A DNA stretch of 64,000 bases from Streptomyces sp. R33 (GTDB taxonomy: Bacteria; Actinomycetota; Actinomycetes; Streptomycetales; Streptomycetaceae). The stretch's first letter is position 1; each line of letters begins with the position of its first letter. Positions 1 through 12,253 of this stretch are shown in pieces. The notes under the pieces were generated by a model. The model had not been told where the DNA came from. It saw only the letters and a list, made by a program, of their open reading frames with translations, and made no database searches. The position numbers and the translations under genes are program-made. The stretch is from NCBI RefSeq assembly GCF_041200175.1, contig NZ_CP165727.1, positions 3,447,501 to 3,511,500 on the forward strand, read 5' to 3'.

Positions 1-1661
1 GAGTTCTCGCCGACGATCATGCCCTCGTACACCTCGGTGCCGGGGTCGGTGAACAGGACGCCGCGCTCCTGCAGGTTGATCATCGCGAACGGCGTGACCG
101 CACCGGCGCGGTCCGCGACCAGCGAACCGTTGTTGCGGGTGACCAGCGGGCCGAACCACGGCTCGTGGCCCTCGTGGATCGAGTGGGCGATGCCCGTACC
201 GCGGGTGTTGGTCAGGAACTCCGTGCGGAAGCCGATGAGGCCGCGCGACGGGACGACGAACTCCATGCGGACCCAGCCGGAGCCGTGGTTCGACATGTTG
301 TCCATGCGGCCCTTGCGGATGCCCATGAGCTGCGTGACGGCGCCCATGTGCTCCTCGGGCACGTCGATCGTCATGCGCTCGACCGGCTCGTGGACCTTGC
401 CGTCGATCTCCTGGGTGACGACCTGCGGCTTGCCGATGGTCAGCTCGAAGCCCTCGCGGCGCATCTGCTCGACCAGGATGGCGAGCGCGAGCTCACCACG
501 GCCCTGGACCTCCCAGGCGTCCGGGCGCTCGGTGTCGAGGACGCGGAGCGAGACGTTGCCGACCAGCTCGCGGTCGAGGCGGTCCTTGACCTGGCGGGCG
601 GTGACCTTGCGGTCCTTGACCGCGGACTTCGCGTCCGCGCCCTTGCCCGTGCCGCCGCGGCCGACCAGCGGCGAGGTGTTCGTGCCGATGGTCATGGAGA
701 TCGCCGGCTCGTCGACCGAGATCAGCGGCAGCGCGATCGGGTTCTCCGGGTCGGCCAGGGTCTCGCCGATCATGATGTCGGGGATACCGGCGACCGCGCA
801 GATGTCACCCGGGCCCGCCACCTCGGCCGGCTTGCGGGTGAGCGCCTCGGTCATCATCAGCTCGGTGATGCGGACGTTCGACATGCTGCCGTCACGCTTG
901 ATCCACGCGACGGTCTGGCCCTTGCGCAGCTCGCCCTGCTCGACGCGGAGCAGCGCGATGCGGCCGAGGAAGTTGTCGGCGTCCAGGTTGGTGACGTGGG
1001 CCTGGAGGGGGGCCTCCTCGTCGTACACCGGGGCGGGGACGTGCTCCAGGATGGTGGAGAAGAACGGCTCCAGGCTGTCGCTGTCCGCGGGGACGGTGCC
1101 GTCCTCGGGCTTGGTCAGCGAGGCGATGCCGTCACGGCCGCAGGCGTAGACGATCGGGAACTCGATCTGCTCCTCGGTCGCGTCCAGGTCCAGGAAGAGG
1201 TCGTACGTCTCGTTGACGACGTCGTCGATCCGGGAGTCCGGGCGGTCCGTCTTGTTGATGCAGAGGATGACCGGCATCTTCGCCTGCAGGGCCTTGCGCA
1301 GGACGAAGCGGGTCTGGGGCAGCGGACCCTCGGAGGCGTCCACCAGCAGAACGACGGCGTCCACCATCGACAGACCGCGCTCGACCTCACCACCGAAGTC
1401 GGCGTGGCCGGGGGTGTCGATGATGTTGATCGTGATCGGGGCCCCGCCGTCCTTGGGGTGATACTTCACCGCCGTGTTCTTGGCGAGGATCGTGATGCCC
1501 TTCTCACGCTCCAGGTCGTTCGAGTCCATCATGCGGTCGTCGAGGTGCTGGTGGGCGGCGAAGGCACCGGCCTGCTTGAGCATGGCATCGACGATGGTCG
1601 TCTTGCCATGGTCGACGTGGGCGACGATGGCGACGTTACGGATGTCGTGGCGCGTGGGCAC
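1..1661 (-). CDS. typA: GTP-binding translation factor TypA/BipA, C-terminus cut by the window edge
   Basis: TypA/BipA is a ribosome-associated translational GTPase related to EF-G, linked to stress adaptation and 50S assembly. The frame read leftwards from GTG at 1661 starts VPTRHDIRNVAIVAHVDHGK, with the P-loop AHVDHGKTT near residues 14-22 and switch motif GITI near residue 50. The far end reads like EF-G domains III-V (a stretch ending YEGMIVGEN). About 553 codons are present of the roughly 610-640 usual for the family, so the last domain is missing. The start is GTG; GGAGAAG lies about 8 nt upstream. The gene sits downstream of, and in line with, the oligopeptide-binding lipoprotein gene, separated by a hairpin. 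The family call is firm; only the end is unseen. Confidence 0.95.
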   Translation of the reverse strand, partial: MPTRHDIRNVAIVAHVDHGKTTIVDAMLKQAGAFAAHQHLDDRMMDSNDLEREKGITILAKNTAVKYHPKDGGAPITINIIDTPGHADFGGEVERGLSMVDAVVLLVDASEGPLPQTRFVLRKALQAKMPVILCINKTDRPDSRIDDVVNETYDLFLDLDATEEQIEFPIVYACGRDGIASLTKPEDGTVPADSDSLEPFFSTILEHVPAPVYDEEAPLQAHVTNLDADNFLGRIALLRVEQGELRKGQTVAWIKRDGSMSNVRITELMMTEALTRKPAEVAGPGDICAVAGIPDIMIGETLADPENPIALPLISVDEPAISMTIGTNTSPLVGRGGTGKGADAKSAVKDRKVTARQVKDRLDRELVGNVSLRVLDTERPDAWEVQGRGELALAILVEQMRREGFELTIGKPQVVTQEIDGKVHEPVERMTIDVPEEHMGAVTQLMGIRKGRMDNMSNHGSGWVRMEFVVPSRGLIGFRTEFLTNTRGTGIAHSIHEGHEPWFGPLVTRNNGSLVADRAGAVTPFAMINLQERGVLFTDPGTEVYEGMIVGEN

Positions 1662-1902
1662 TTCGGCGCTTCTCCCGGGATCGTGGATGGCGTCGCGTAC
1701 GGTCCGGCACGCGCGCCTCGACCGGGCGGAAAACCTGCCACGGCCTTACCCCATCGTACGTCGCGTGGCGGGAACCGCTCGCCGGGGGGTCTGTCAAGAG
1801 GCCGGACGACTGAGAAGGACCGGGTGTGGGTGGGGTGTCCCGGCCATGGGTCCTGCGCGTTTGCTGCGGGTCAACAGGCTTGGTCAATGGGTATGACACG
1901 AC

Positions 1903-1930
1903 CTTGCCCGCCGGAGATCCGGCGGGCAAG
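1903..1930 (-). terminator. hairpin terminator after the oligopeptide-binding lipoprotein gene
   Basis: A perfect 13-bp inverted repeat (CTTGCCCGCCGGA at 1903-1915, its complement at 1918-1930) lies 59 bp past the lipoprotein stop. The rest of the 327-bp gap (1662-1988) is the typA leader region. A TTGACA sits at 1797-1792 on the minus strand, but no -10 follows at proper spacing. Confidence 0.7.
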
Positions 1931-1988
1931 CGACTTGAGTCACATCTGAGCTTGTGACCCGAAGCTCAATCTGTCTGGCCCCCTTTTG

Positions 1989-4403
1989 TCACTTCTTCTT
2001 CTCCTGCTTTTCCTTGGCGCCTTGAGCCTTCTTCCAGCCGATGTCCTGGAAACGGGGGGTTCCGAGGCCGAAGGCGCCGGCATTGACCAGGTTCGGCTTG
2101 ACGGCCACCAGCTCGGGGCGCTGGTACAGCGGGATGGAGCCGGCGGCGGCCCAGATCCGGGCGTCGGCCTTGCGCATCAGCTCGCGCGAGGCCTCCTCGT
2201 CGAGCTCGCCGAGCGCCTGGTCGAACAACTGGTCGATGTGGTCGGTGCCGACCCGGGTGTAGTTCTGTTCGACGAGGAGCGAGCCGTCGGCGGCCGGCTC
2301 CGGCTTGGCGAAGATGGGGCGGGCGTCGGTGGCCGGGTAGGCCGTCGCGGGCCAGGAGTAGAGCGCCAGGTCGTACTGGCCCGAGGCGACGTGGTCCTTG
2401 AAGAAGCTCTCGTCGGCCACCTTGGTCAGCTCGGTGTGCACGCCGACCTTCTGCAGCATCTGGGCGATCCGCTCGCCGACCGTGCGCAGGGCCTCCGAGC
2501 CGGGGCCGGACGGGAGGACGAAGCGCAGCGAGAGCGCCTTGCCGTCCTTGGCCAGCATGTTTCCGGAGGTACGGGTCTGCTTGACCGGGGCCGGCGCCGG
2601 GCTGGCGCTGGTCCCGGCCTTGCCGGGCTCGGGGGCGGCGCCGTCGCGGGCGGGGCCGCTCTTGGCGTCGGCGGAGTCGGCGGAGGCCGCCGGGTCCGCC
2701 GCGTCCGCCGTGTCGGGGGCGTCGGCACCGAGGGCCTCGGCCTGGGCGAGGAGGGCGGCCCGCTGCCCGTCCGCCAGCCCGGCCGGGTCCAGTACCGGGG
2801 AGAGGCGCTCGCCCCGGGAGCCCTGGGCGAGGGGGCCGGAGCCCTGGTCGCCCTGCGCGGACGTGTCCGTGTCCGTCCTGATCGCGGACCTGACCGCCGG
2901 GAGCCCCCGCTCCAGGCTCTCGCCGTTGCGCTCGTCGGTCTCGCCCACGATGTAGAGGCCGTCGTTGCCGGTGCCCGGACCCGACGGGGTCTTCGCGTCG
3001 TCCTCCGCGTTCTCGGAGCCGGCCTTCGCGCCCGCCGGTTCGGTGATCTTGCCGCCGCGGCGCCAGCCCGCGTCCGCGAGGAGGGCCTCGGCCGCGTGGA
3101 TGTCCTTGCCGCCGAGCGCTTCGCTGTTGTCCGCGTACGCCCGCTGCCCGGCCAGCGCCACGTGGCTGCCGACCGGCTTCGCCGGCAGGCCCAGGGGCTT
3201 CAGTACGATCTCGGCCAACTCCTTGCGGTCCAGTGCCCTGGCCACGGCCCGCCGGACCCGCTCGTCGGCCAGCGGGCCGGCGGCCCCGTTCAGGGCGAGC
3301 TGGGTGTAGGCCGGCTCCAGGGACTTGCGGACCGTGAAGGTGCGCAGGGCCGACTGCTCGTCGGCGTACTTCTTCGCCGCCTCGGCGTTCTGCGCGCGGT
3401 TCTCCCGCTCCGTCGTCGCCTTGCCCTCGTCGTCGGCGCCGTACGCGAGCGCCCACGACAGCGTGGCCTCGGCCGGGGTCACCGAGGCGCCCGGTCCGTG
3501 CGCCGGGGCCCCGCCCGAGCCCGGGGTGCGCTCCGCGTCCCGGCGGGCCAGCGCGATCCGGTCGGCGCCCGCACGGTCGATCTCCGCCAGGTCGACCTTG
3601 CCGGCGGCCAGCGCGGCCGGGCGCTGGGCCCGCGGGACGGCGGTCAGGACCAGCGTGTCCAGCTTGGCCGGCCGGCCCCACCAGCGGGCGTTGCGGGTCA
3701 GCGCGGCGGTGCCGGTCTTCTTGTCGATCGCCCCGAGGTTGAAGGGGCCGGCGGTGACCTTGAGGGTGCCGCGGGCGCCCTCGTTGAAGGCATCGGGGGT
3801 GCCGGTGACCTGCTTGGGGTAGAGCGGGGAGAACAGGGAGCGCCAGTCGGTGTACGGCTTGGCGAAGGTGACCTTGACCTCGAGGTCGGTCTTGCCGCGC
3901 TCGATCTTCTCGATCCGGTCGTAGCCGGCGTTGCGGGCCGTCCAGTACGCGGAGTCCTTGCCGTTCAGGGCCCGCCACTGCGCCACGAAGTCGGCGGCGC
4001 CGATCTCGCGGCCGTCGCTCCACACCGCCTGCTGGTTCAGCTTGTACAGCACGACCTGCTTGGGCTCGCGCTCGACGACCTCGGCCTTCTCGAGGAAGTC
4101 CGGGTTGGCCACCGGCCGCCCCTTGTCGTCCAGCGTGAACAGCTGGGGCAGCACCGCCCCGGCGATCCGGTTGGTGGTGGCGTCCGCATCGGCCTGGAAG
4201 GTGTTCAGGGTGTCCGGGAGGCTGTCCACCGCCCAGCGCAGCACGCCGCCGTCGGCGACCTTGTCGCGGGCCGTGGCCGCGATGTCCTGGCCGGCGGCCA
4301 CGGGACCGCCCTCGTCGTCACCAGCGCCGCAGCCCGCGAGCAGCGGCAGTGCGAGGACTCCCGAGGTCAGGAGCGCCAAGGACCTGCGCCTTCTCTGGGA
4401 CAT
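1989..4403 (-). CDS. oligopeptide ABC transporter substrate-binding lipoprotein (family 5)
   Basis: This is a predicted extracytoplasmic solute-binding protein that delivers peptides to an ABC importer. The start MSQRRRRSLALLTSGVLALP leads into the lipobox LLAGC, with Cys near residue 26, so it should be membrane-anchored. GGAGG precedes the ATG. Family-5 features include the internal run QAVWSDGREIGAADFVAQWR and a C-terminal segment like the DppA/OppA closing lobe (LYSWPATAYPATDARP). At 804 residues it is clearly longer than the usual 530-600. The extra length is mostly an Ala/Asp/Pro-rich middle region at about residues 500-610 that looks disordered. No permease or ATPase gene is adjacent in the window. 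The family is secure; the substrate is not known. Confidence 0.85.
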   Translation of the reverse strand: MSQRRRRSLALLTSGVLALPLLAGCGAGDDEGGPVAAGQDIAATARDKVADGGVLRWAVDSLPDTLNTFQADADATTNRIAGAVLPQLFTLDDKGRPVANPDFLEKAEVVEREPKQVVLYKLNQQAVWSDGREIGAADFVAQWRALNGKDSAYWTARNAGYDRIEKIERGKTDLEVKVTFAKPYTDWRSLFSPLYPKQVTGTPDAFNEGARGTLKVTAGPFNLGAIDKKTGTAALTRNARWWGRPAKLDTLVLTAVPRAQRPAALAAGKVDLAEIDRAGADRIALARRDAERTPGSGGAPAHGPGASVTPAEATLSWALAYGADDEGKATTERENRAQNAEAAKKYADEQSALRTFTVRKSLEPAYTQLALNGAAGPLADERVRRAVARALDRKELAEIVLKPLGLPAKPVGSHVALAGQRAYADNSEALGGKDIHAAEALLADAGWRRGGKITEPAGAKAGSENAEDDAKTPSGPGTGNDGLYIVGETDERNGESLERGLPAVRSAIRTDTDTSAQGDQGSGPLAQGSRGERLSPVLDPAGLADGQRAALLAQAEALGADAPDTADAADPAASADSADAKSGPARDGAAPEPGKAGTSASPAPAPVKQTRTSGNMLAKDGKALSLRFVLPSGPGSEALRTVGERIAQMLQKVGVHTELTKVADESFFKDHVASGQYDLALYSWPATAYPATDARPIFAKPEPAADGSLLVEQNYTRVGTDHIDQLFDQALGELDEEASRELMRKADARIWAAAGSIPLYQRPELVAVKPNLVNAGAFGLGTPRFQDIGWKKAQGAKEKQEKKK

Positions 4404-4441
4404 GGGTGGTACCTCCGGGGCGGGGCGTGAAAGGGGCAGCT

Positions 4442-4474
4442 TGATCACGTTTGGCGGTATATGGAGCTGATCAC
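4442..4474. promoter_or_regulatory. direct TGATCAC repeats in the 349-bp divergent gap
   Basis: The gap 4404-4752 separates the minus-strand lipoprotein from a small plus-strand gene and must hold both promoters. Two TGATCAC copies at 4442-4448 and 4468-4474, each with a palindromic TGATCA core, lie 26 bp apart, 40-70 bp upstream of the lipoprotein ATG. They may be operator half-sites. The rest of the gap shows no clear feature. Confidence 0.3.
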
Positions 4475-4752
4475 ACTGGGTGCCGCAACACACTGAAATC
4501 CACAGCCCGCCGCACCTCTCGCAGCCGACCCTCGCCACGCCGCGAACCCCACCCGTGCGGACCAATCCCACTTGCGTCACGGACGGGCGTTCCCTCGGAA
4601 GAGGGATCAAAATGGGAGCAGGGAGGGGCGCACAGATTGCGCCTGCGCGCCCGCAATCGCTGCACGTCCCTTCACAACGGGGGACGGGAGGCGCGACACT
4701 CGCAGGCGCACATGAGCGTTGCCACCGCAACCAGCGGAAGTGAGGGCAAGTC

Positions 4753-4983
4753 ATGTCCCTGCAAGACGATTTGACCGCCGTACGACGCAACCTGAACGAG
4801 CTGGTCCGCTCGGTCGAGCGGCTGGAGCGAGACGTCAAGGACGCAGCCCGGCAGGCCCCGGACACGCCGGGGGCCCCACGCCGGGAGGGGATGGTCCCCG
4901 TTCCGGACGCCCCGTACGACAGCTCGCTGTGGAAGGACGTCGACGACGAGGGTCTCGGCGCCCGCGACCGCCGGGCACCCTGA
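4753..4983 (+). CDS. small conserved-type hypothetical protein with N-terminal coiled coil
   Basis: This is a 76-residue protein beginning MSLQDDLTAVRRNLNELVRS. The first 35 residues have heptad-like Leu/Val spacing typical of a short coiled coil. The rest is Pro-rich and acidic (DSSLWKDVDDEGLGARD). There is no signal peptide or membrane segment. GAGGG lies about 8 nt before the ATG, and a strong hairpin follows within 60 bp, so it looks like a real single-gene transcription unit. I do not recognise a function. Confidence 0.6.
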   Translation: MSLQDDLTAVRRNLNELVRSVERLERDVKDAARQAPDTPGAPRREGMVPVPDAPYDSSLWKDVDDEGLGARDRRAP

Positions 4984-5036
4984 CCCTGCGTACGCGGCCC
5001 CGCACCCCGCACGCGCCGTTACCCCCGCACCCCACC

Positions 5037-5062
5037 AGGCCCAGCCGTCCGCGGCTGGGCCT
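5037..5062 (+). terminator. hairpin terminator before the succinate dehydrogenase operon
   Basis: A perfect 11-bp stem (AGGCCCAGCCG at 5037-5047, complement at 5052-5062) with a 4-nt loop. It separates the small gene from sdhC and argues against an sdhC start upstream of it. Confidence 0.75.
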
Positions 5063-5099
5063 CGTGGGTCATCCGTCATCACTCCACCCGGAGTCCCCT

Positions 5100-5921
5100 T
5101 TGGCCACAGGCACGGAACCACCCCGGCAGCTGACCGGCGTCCACGACGCCTCCCGGGCCGCGATCGCCGCCCGGCACCTGCGCACCGACCGGTGGTGGCT
5201 GGCCCCCGCCGTCACCGCGGCCGGACTGCTCGCCTTCATCGTCTACTCGACGTGGCGGGCCTTCGCCAACGCCGACTACTACGCGGCCCCGTACGTCTCC
5301 CCTTTCTACTCCCCGTGTCTCGCGGAGAACTGCCAGGAGATGCGCGACGGCCCCAACCTGGACCTGTTCGGCAGCTGGTGGGGCCTGTCCCCGGCCCTGC
5401 TGATCCTGATCTTCCCGCTCGGCTTCCGGCTGACCTGCTACTACTACCGGAAGGCCTACTACCGGGGCTTCTGGGCCTCGCCGCCCGCCTGCGCCGTCGC
5501 CGAGCCGCACGCGAAGTACACCGGCGAGACCCGCTTCCCGCTGATCCTCCAGAACATCCACCGGTACTTCTTCTACGCGGCGCTGCCGGTCGCGGGCATC
5601 CTCACGTACGACACGGTGCTGGCCTTCCGCGACGAGCACTACGACTGGGGCCACATGGGTCTCGGGACCCTGCTCTTCCTCGTCAACATCGCGCTGATCT
5701 GGGCCTACACCCTGTCCTGCCACTCCTGCCGGCACATCATGGGCGGCCGCCTGAAGCACTTCTCCAAACACCCGGTGCGCTACCGGCTGTGGGGCTGGGT
5801 CAGCCGGCTCAACACCCGCCACATGCAGCTCGCCTGGGCCTCGCTGATCAGCGTCGCCCTGTGCGACTTCTACGTGTACCTGCTGGCCAGCGGCGCCTTC
5901 AACGATCCGAGGTTCTTCTGA
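5100..5921 (+). CDS. sdhC: succinate dehydrogenase membrane anchor subunit (Sdh1-type)
   Basis: A 273-residue multi-spanning membrane protein that anchors the dehydrogenase and passes electrons to menaquinone. About five hydrophobic segments are visible, starting with WWLAPAVTAAGLLAFIVY. It is unlike the small haem-b anchors of E. coli. It carries Cys/His clusters, C131-x5-H137 and C207-H208-x-C210-x-H212, that could bind a metal cofactor. The TTG start at 5100 is chosen because GGAG lies 6 nt upstream and it clears the preceding terminator; an in-frame GTG at 5064 abuts that hairpin. One base separates it from the flavoprotein gene, so the three genes form one operon. The call rests strongly on context. 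Confidence 0.85.
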   Translation: MATGTEPPRQLTGVHDASRAAIAARHLRTDRWWLAPAVTAAGLLAFIVYSTWRAFANADYYAAPYVSPFYSPCLAENCQEMRDGPNLDLFGSWWGLSPALLILIFPLGFRLTCYYYRKAYYRGFWASPPACAVAEPHAKYTGETRFPLILQNIHRYFFYAALPVAGILTYDTVLAFRDEHYDWGHMGLGTLLFLVNIALIWAYTLSCHSCRHIMGGRLKHFSKHPVRYRLWGWVSRLNTRHMQLAWASLISVALCDFYVYLLASGAFNDPRFF

Positions 5922-5922
5922 C

Positions 5923-7827
5923 ATGGCTCAAGTCGACCGGCAGCAGTGGGACGTGGTCGTGGTCGGTGCGGGCGGTGCCGGGCTGCGGGCCGCGATCGAG
6001 GCGCGCGAGCGGGGCAAGCGTACGGCCGTGATCTGCAAGTCCCTGTTCGGCAAGGCCCATACGGTGATGGCGGAGGGCGGGATCGCCGCCTCCATGGGCA
6101 ACGTCAACGAGGGCGACAACTGGCAGGTGCACTTCCGCGACACCATGCGCGGGGGCAAGTTCCTGAACCAGTGGCGGATGGCGGAACTCCACGCGAAGGA
6201 GGCCCCCGACCGGGTCTGGGAGCTGGAGACCTGGGGCGCGCTCTTCGACCGCACCCCGGACGGGAAGATCTCCCAGCGCAACTTCGGCGGGCACGAGTAC
6301 CCGCGCCTCGCGCACGTGGGCGACCGGACAGGCCTGGAGCTGATCCGCACCCTCCAGCAGAAGATCGTCCAGCTCCAGCAGGAGGACTTCAAGGAGTCCG
6401 GGGACTACGAGGCCCGGCTCAAGGTCTTCCAGGAGTGCACGGTCACCCGGGTGCTGAAGGACGGGCAGAGGGTCTCGGGGGCCTTCTGCTACGAGCGCGA
6501 GTCCGGCCGGTTCTTCGTCCTGGAGGCCCCGGCGGTGGTCCTGGCCACGGGTGGGATCGGCAAGTCCTTCAAGACGACGTCCAACTCCTGGGAGTACACC
6601 GGCGACGGCCACGCGCTGGCGCTGCTCGCGGGCGCGCCCCTGCTGAACATGGAGTTCGTGCAGTTCCACCCGACCGGCATGGTCTGGCCGCCCTCGGTCA
6701 AGGGCATCCTCGTCACCGAGTCGGTGCGCGGCGACGGCGGGGTGCTGCGCAACAGCGAGGGCAAGCGGTTCATGTTCGACTACGTCCCGGACGTCTTCAA
6801 GGAGAAGTACGCGGAGTCCGAGGAAGAGGGCGACCGCTGGTACGAGGACCCGGACCACAACCGGCGTCCCCCCGAGCTGCTCCCCCGCGACGAGGTGGCC
6901 CGGGCCATCAACTCCGAGGTCAAGGCGGGCCGCGGCTCCCCGCACGGCGGGGTCTTCCTCGACGTGTCCACGCGAATGCCGGCCGAGAAGATCAAACGGC
7001 GGCTGCCCTCCATGTACCACCAGTTCAAGGAGCTGGCGGACGTGGACATCACCGCCGAGCCGATGGAGGTCGGCCCGACCTGCCACTACGTGATGGGCGG
7101 GATCGCGGTCGACTCCGACACCGCGGCCACCGTCGGGGTCCCGGGCCTGTTCGCGGCGGGCGAGGTCGCGGGCGGCATGCACGGCTCGAACCGGCTCGGC
7201 GGGAACTCCCTGTCCGACCTGCTGGTGTTCGGCCGGCGGGCCGGGCTGCACGCGGCCGAGTACGCCACGGGCCTCGCCGGAGCGCTGCCCGCGGTCTCCC
7301 AGGCGGAGATCGACGCGGCCGCCGCGGAGGCGCTGGCCCCGTTCCACGCCGCCGAGGGCGCGGAGAACCCGTACACGCTCCACCAGGAACTCCAGACGAC
7401 CATGAACGACCTGGTCGGGATCATCCGCCGCGAGGGCGAGATGGCCGAGGCCCTGCAGAAGCTGGCGGGCCTGCGGGTACGGGCGGCCCGGGCCGGGGTC
7501 GAGGGGCACCGGCAGTTCAACCCGGGCTGGCACCTCGCCCTGGACCTGCGGAACATGCTGCTGGTCAGCGAGTGCGTGGCCCGCGCGGCCCTGGAACGCA
7601 CCGAGAGCCGCGGCGGGCACACCCGGGAGGACTGCCCGTCGATGGAGCGCGACTGGCGCCCGGTGAACCTGCTGTGCCGTCCGGTCGACCCGGCGCCCGA
7701 GGACCCGGCCGCCGACCGGATCTCCCTCGTCCGGACCCGGACCGAACCCATCCGCCCCGACCTGCTCGCGCTCTTCGAGAAGGAAGAGCTGGTCAAGTAC
7801 CTCGCCGAAGAGGAGCTCTACGAATGA
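5923..7827 (+). CDS. sdhA: succinate dehydrogenase/fumarate reductase flavoprotein subunit
   Basis: A 634-residue flavoprotein that oxidises succinate to fumarate in the TCA cycle and respiratory chain, facing the cytoplasm. The FAD Rossmann motif GAGGAG is at residues 15-20. The histidine expected to carry covalent FAD is H46 (KAHTVMAEGG). Active-site motifs HPTG (H249) and HYVMGGIAV (H388) are intact. The length matches the long Sdh1-type flavoprotein of actinobacteria rather than the roughly 590-residue E. coli type. It starts 1 nt after the sdhC stop and overlaps sdhB by ATGA. No anomaly is seen. Confidence 0.96.
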   Translation: MAQVDRQQWDVVVVGAGGAGLRAAIEARERGKRTAVICKSLFGKAHTVMAEGGIAASMGNVNEGDNWQVHFRDTMRGGKFLNQWRMAELHAKEAPDRVWELETWGALFDRTPDGKISQRNFGGHEYPRLAHVGDRTGLELIRTLQQKIVQLQQEDFKESGDYEARLKVFQECTVTRVLKDGQRVSGAFCYERESGRFFVLEAPAVVLATGGIGKSFKTTSNSWEYTGDGHALALLAGAPLLNMEFVQFHPTGMVWPPSVKGILVTESVRGDGGVLRNSEGKRFMFDYVPDVFKEKYAESEEEGDRWYEDPDHNRRPPELLPRDEVARAINSEVKAGRGSPHGGVFLDVSTRMPAEKIKRRLPSMYHQFKELADVDITAEPMEVGPTCHYVMGGIAVDSDTAATVGVPGLFAAGEVAGGMHGSNRLGGNSLSDLLVFGRRAGLHAAEYATGLAGALPAVSQAEIDAAAAEALAPFHAAEGAENPYTLHQELQTTMNDLVGIIRREGEMAEALQKLAGLRVRAARAGVEGHRQFNPGWHLALDLRNMLLVSECVARAALERTESRGGHTREDCPSMERDWRPVNLLCRPVDPAPEDPAADRISLVRTRTEPIRPDLLALFEKEELVKYLAEEELYE

Positions 7828-8597
7828 GTACGTACGACGCGAGCTTCCGGATCTGGCGGGGCGACGCGGAAGGCGGGGAACTGCGGGACTTCACCGTCGA
7901 GGTGCACGACGGCGAGGTCGTCCTGGACATCGTCCACCGGCTGCAGGCCACCCAGGCCTCGGACCTGGCGGTGCGCTGGAACTGCAAGGCGGGCAAATGC
8001 GGCTCGTGCAGTGCGGAGATCAACGGCCGGCCGCGGCTGATGTGCATGACGCGCATGTCGACCTTCGACCGGGCCGAGACGATCACGGTCACGCCGTTGC
8101 GCGCGTTCCCGGTCGTCCGGGACCTGGTCACGGACGTGTCCTTCAACTACGAGAAGGCGCGCGAGGTCCCGGCCTTCGTCCCGCCGCCGGGGGTGGCTCC
8201 GGGGGCGTACCGGATGCAGCAGGTGGACGTGGACCGCTCGCAGGAGTTCCGCAAGTGCATCGAGTGCTTCCTGTGCCAGGACACCTGCCACGTGGTGCGC
8301 GACCACGAGGAGAACAAGCCCGCCTTCGCCGGTCCCCGTTTCCTGATGCGGGTGGCGGAGCTGGACATGCACCCGCTGGACGCGGCGGCGGAGGCGGGCC
8401 TGGACCGCAAGCGCACGGCCCAGGAGGAGCACGGGCTCGGCTACTGCAACATCACCAAGTGCTGTACGGAGGTCTGCCCCGAGGGCATCAAGATCACCGA
8501 CAATGCGCTGATCCCGCTGAAGGAGCGGGCGGTGGACCGCAAGTACGACCCGCTGGTGTGGCTGGGGAACAAGATCCGCAGGCGTGCTGACCTGTAG
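7824..8597 (+). CDS. sdhB: succinate dehydrogenase/fumarate reductase iron-sulfur subunit
   Basis: A 257-residue electron-transfer subunit linking the flavoprotein to the membrane anchor. The N-terminal plant-type ferredoxin domain has [2Fe-2S] ligands C54, C59, C62 and C74. The C-terminal domain has CIECFLCQDTC at 145-155 and a later CCTEVCP, together supplying the [4Fe-4S] and [3Fe-4S] ligands. ATG overlaps the sdhA stop (ATGA), implying translational coupling. With sdhC and sdhA it completes an Sdh1-type complex. Confidence 0.96.
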   Translation: MSTYDASFRIWRGDAEGGELRDFTVEVHDGEVVLDIVHRLQATQASDLAVRWNCKAGKCGSCSAEINGRPRLMCMTRMSTFDRAETITVTPLRAFPVVRDLVTDVSFNYEKAREVPAFVPPPGVAPGAYRMQQVDVDRSQEFRKCIECFLCQDTCHVVRDHEENKPAFAGPRFLMRVAELDMHPLDAAAEAGLDRKRTAQEEHGLGYCNITKCCTEVCPEGIKITDNALIPLKERAVDRKYDPLVWLGNKIRRRADL

Positions 8598-8629
8598 CGC
8601 CCCCTGCCGTTCATTTCGCAGGACACAAT

Positions 8630-8669
8630 GCCCCCTGGGAAAACGTCGCATGACGTGATGTCAGGGGGC
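8630..8669 (+). terminator. two-level hairpin after sdhB, just before the kinase start
   Basis: GCCCCCTG at 8630-8637 pairs with CAGGGGGC at 8662-8669, and inside it ACGTC pairs with GACGT (8643-8656). A short T run follows. It may terminate the sdh operon. The 3' arm also contains the AGGGGG that would serve as ribosome-binding site for the kinase GTG at 8676, so folding could hide that site. Confidence 0.5.
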
Positions 8670-8675
8670 TTTGCG

Positions 8676-12143
<3,468 letters not shown>

Positions 12144-12240
12144 CCGGGCAGGCCGGCGGCGGCCGGCCGCGCGCTCGGCCGGACGGCCAGCGGGGCTCAG
12201 GGCGACGGGTGTTCCGGTCGCGGGGGCCGGAGTGTGGTCA

Positions 12241-12246
12241 TAGCCT
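12241..12246 (+). promoter_or_regulatory. candidate leaderless -10 (TAGCCT) for the TPM-domain gene
   Basis: TAGCCT ends 7 nt before the GTG start at 12254 and no Shine-Dalgarno sequence is seen. No convincing -35 was found. The gap upstream (12144-12240) holds GC-rich inverted repeats, including GGCCGG/CCGGCC at 12153-12170, probably the kinase terminator. Confidence 0.4.
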
Positions 12247-12253
12247 CCGGAAT

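Noticed and set aside
1753..1797. Promoter of typA from TTGACA and TACGAT
   Set aside because: The two hexamers are 33 bp apart, too far to act together; no other -10 is convincing.
4719..5099. Upstream extension of the succinate dehydrogenase anchor frame
   Set aside because: It would overlap another gene and a terminator hairpin; the TTG at 5100 has a proper ribosome-binding site.
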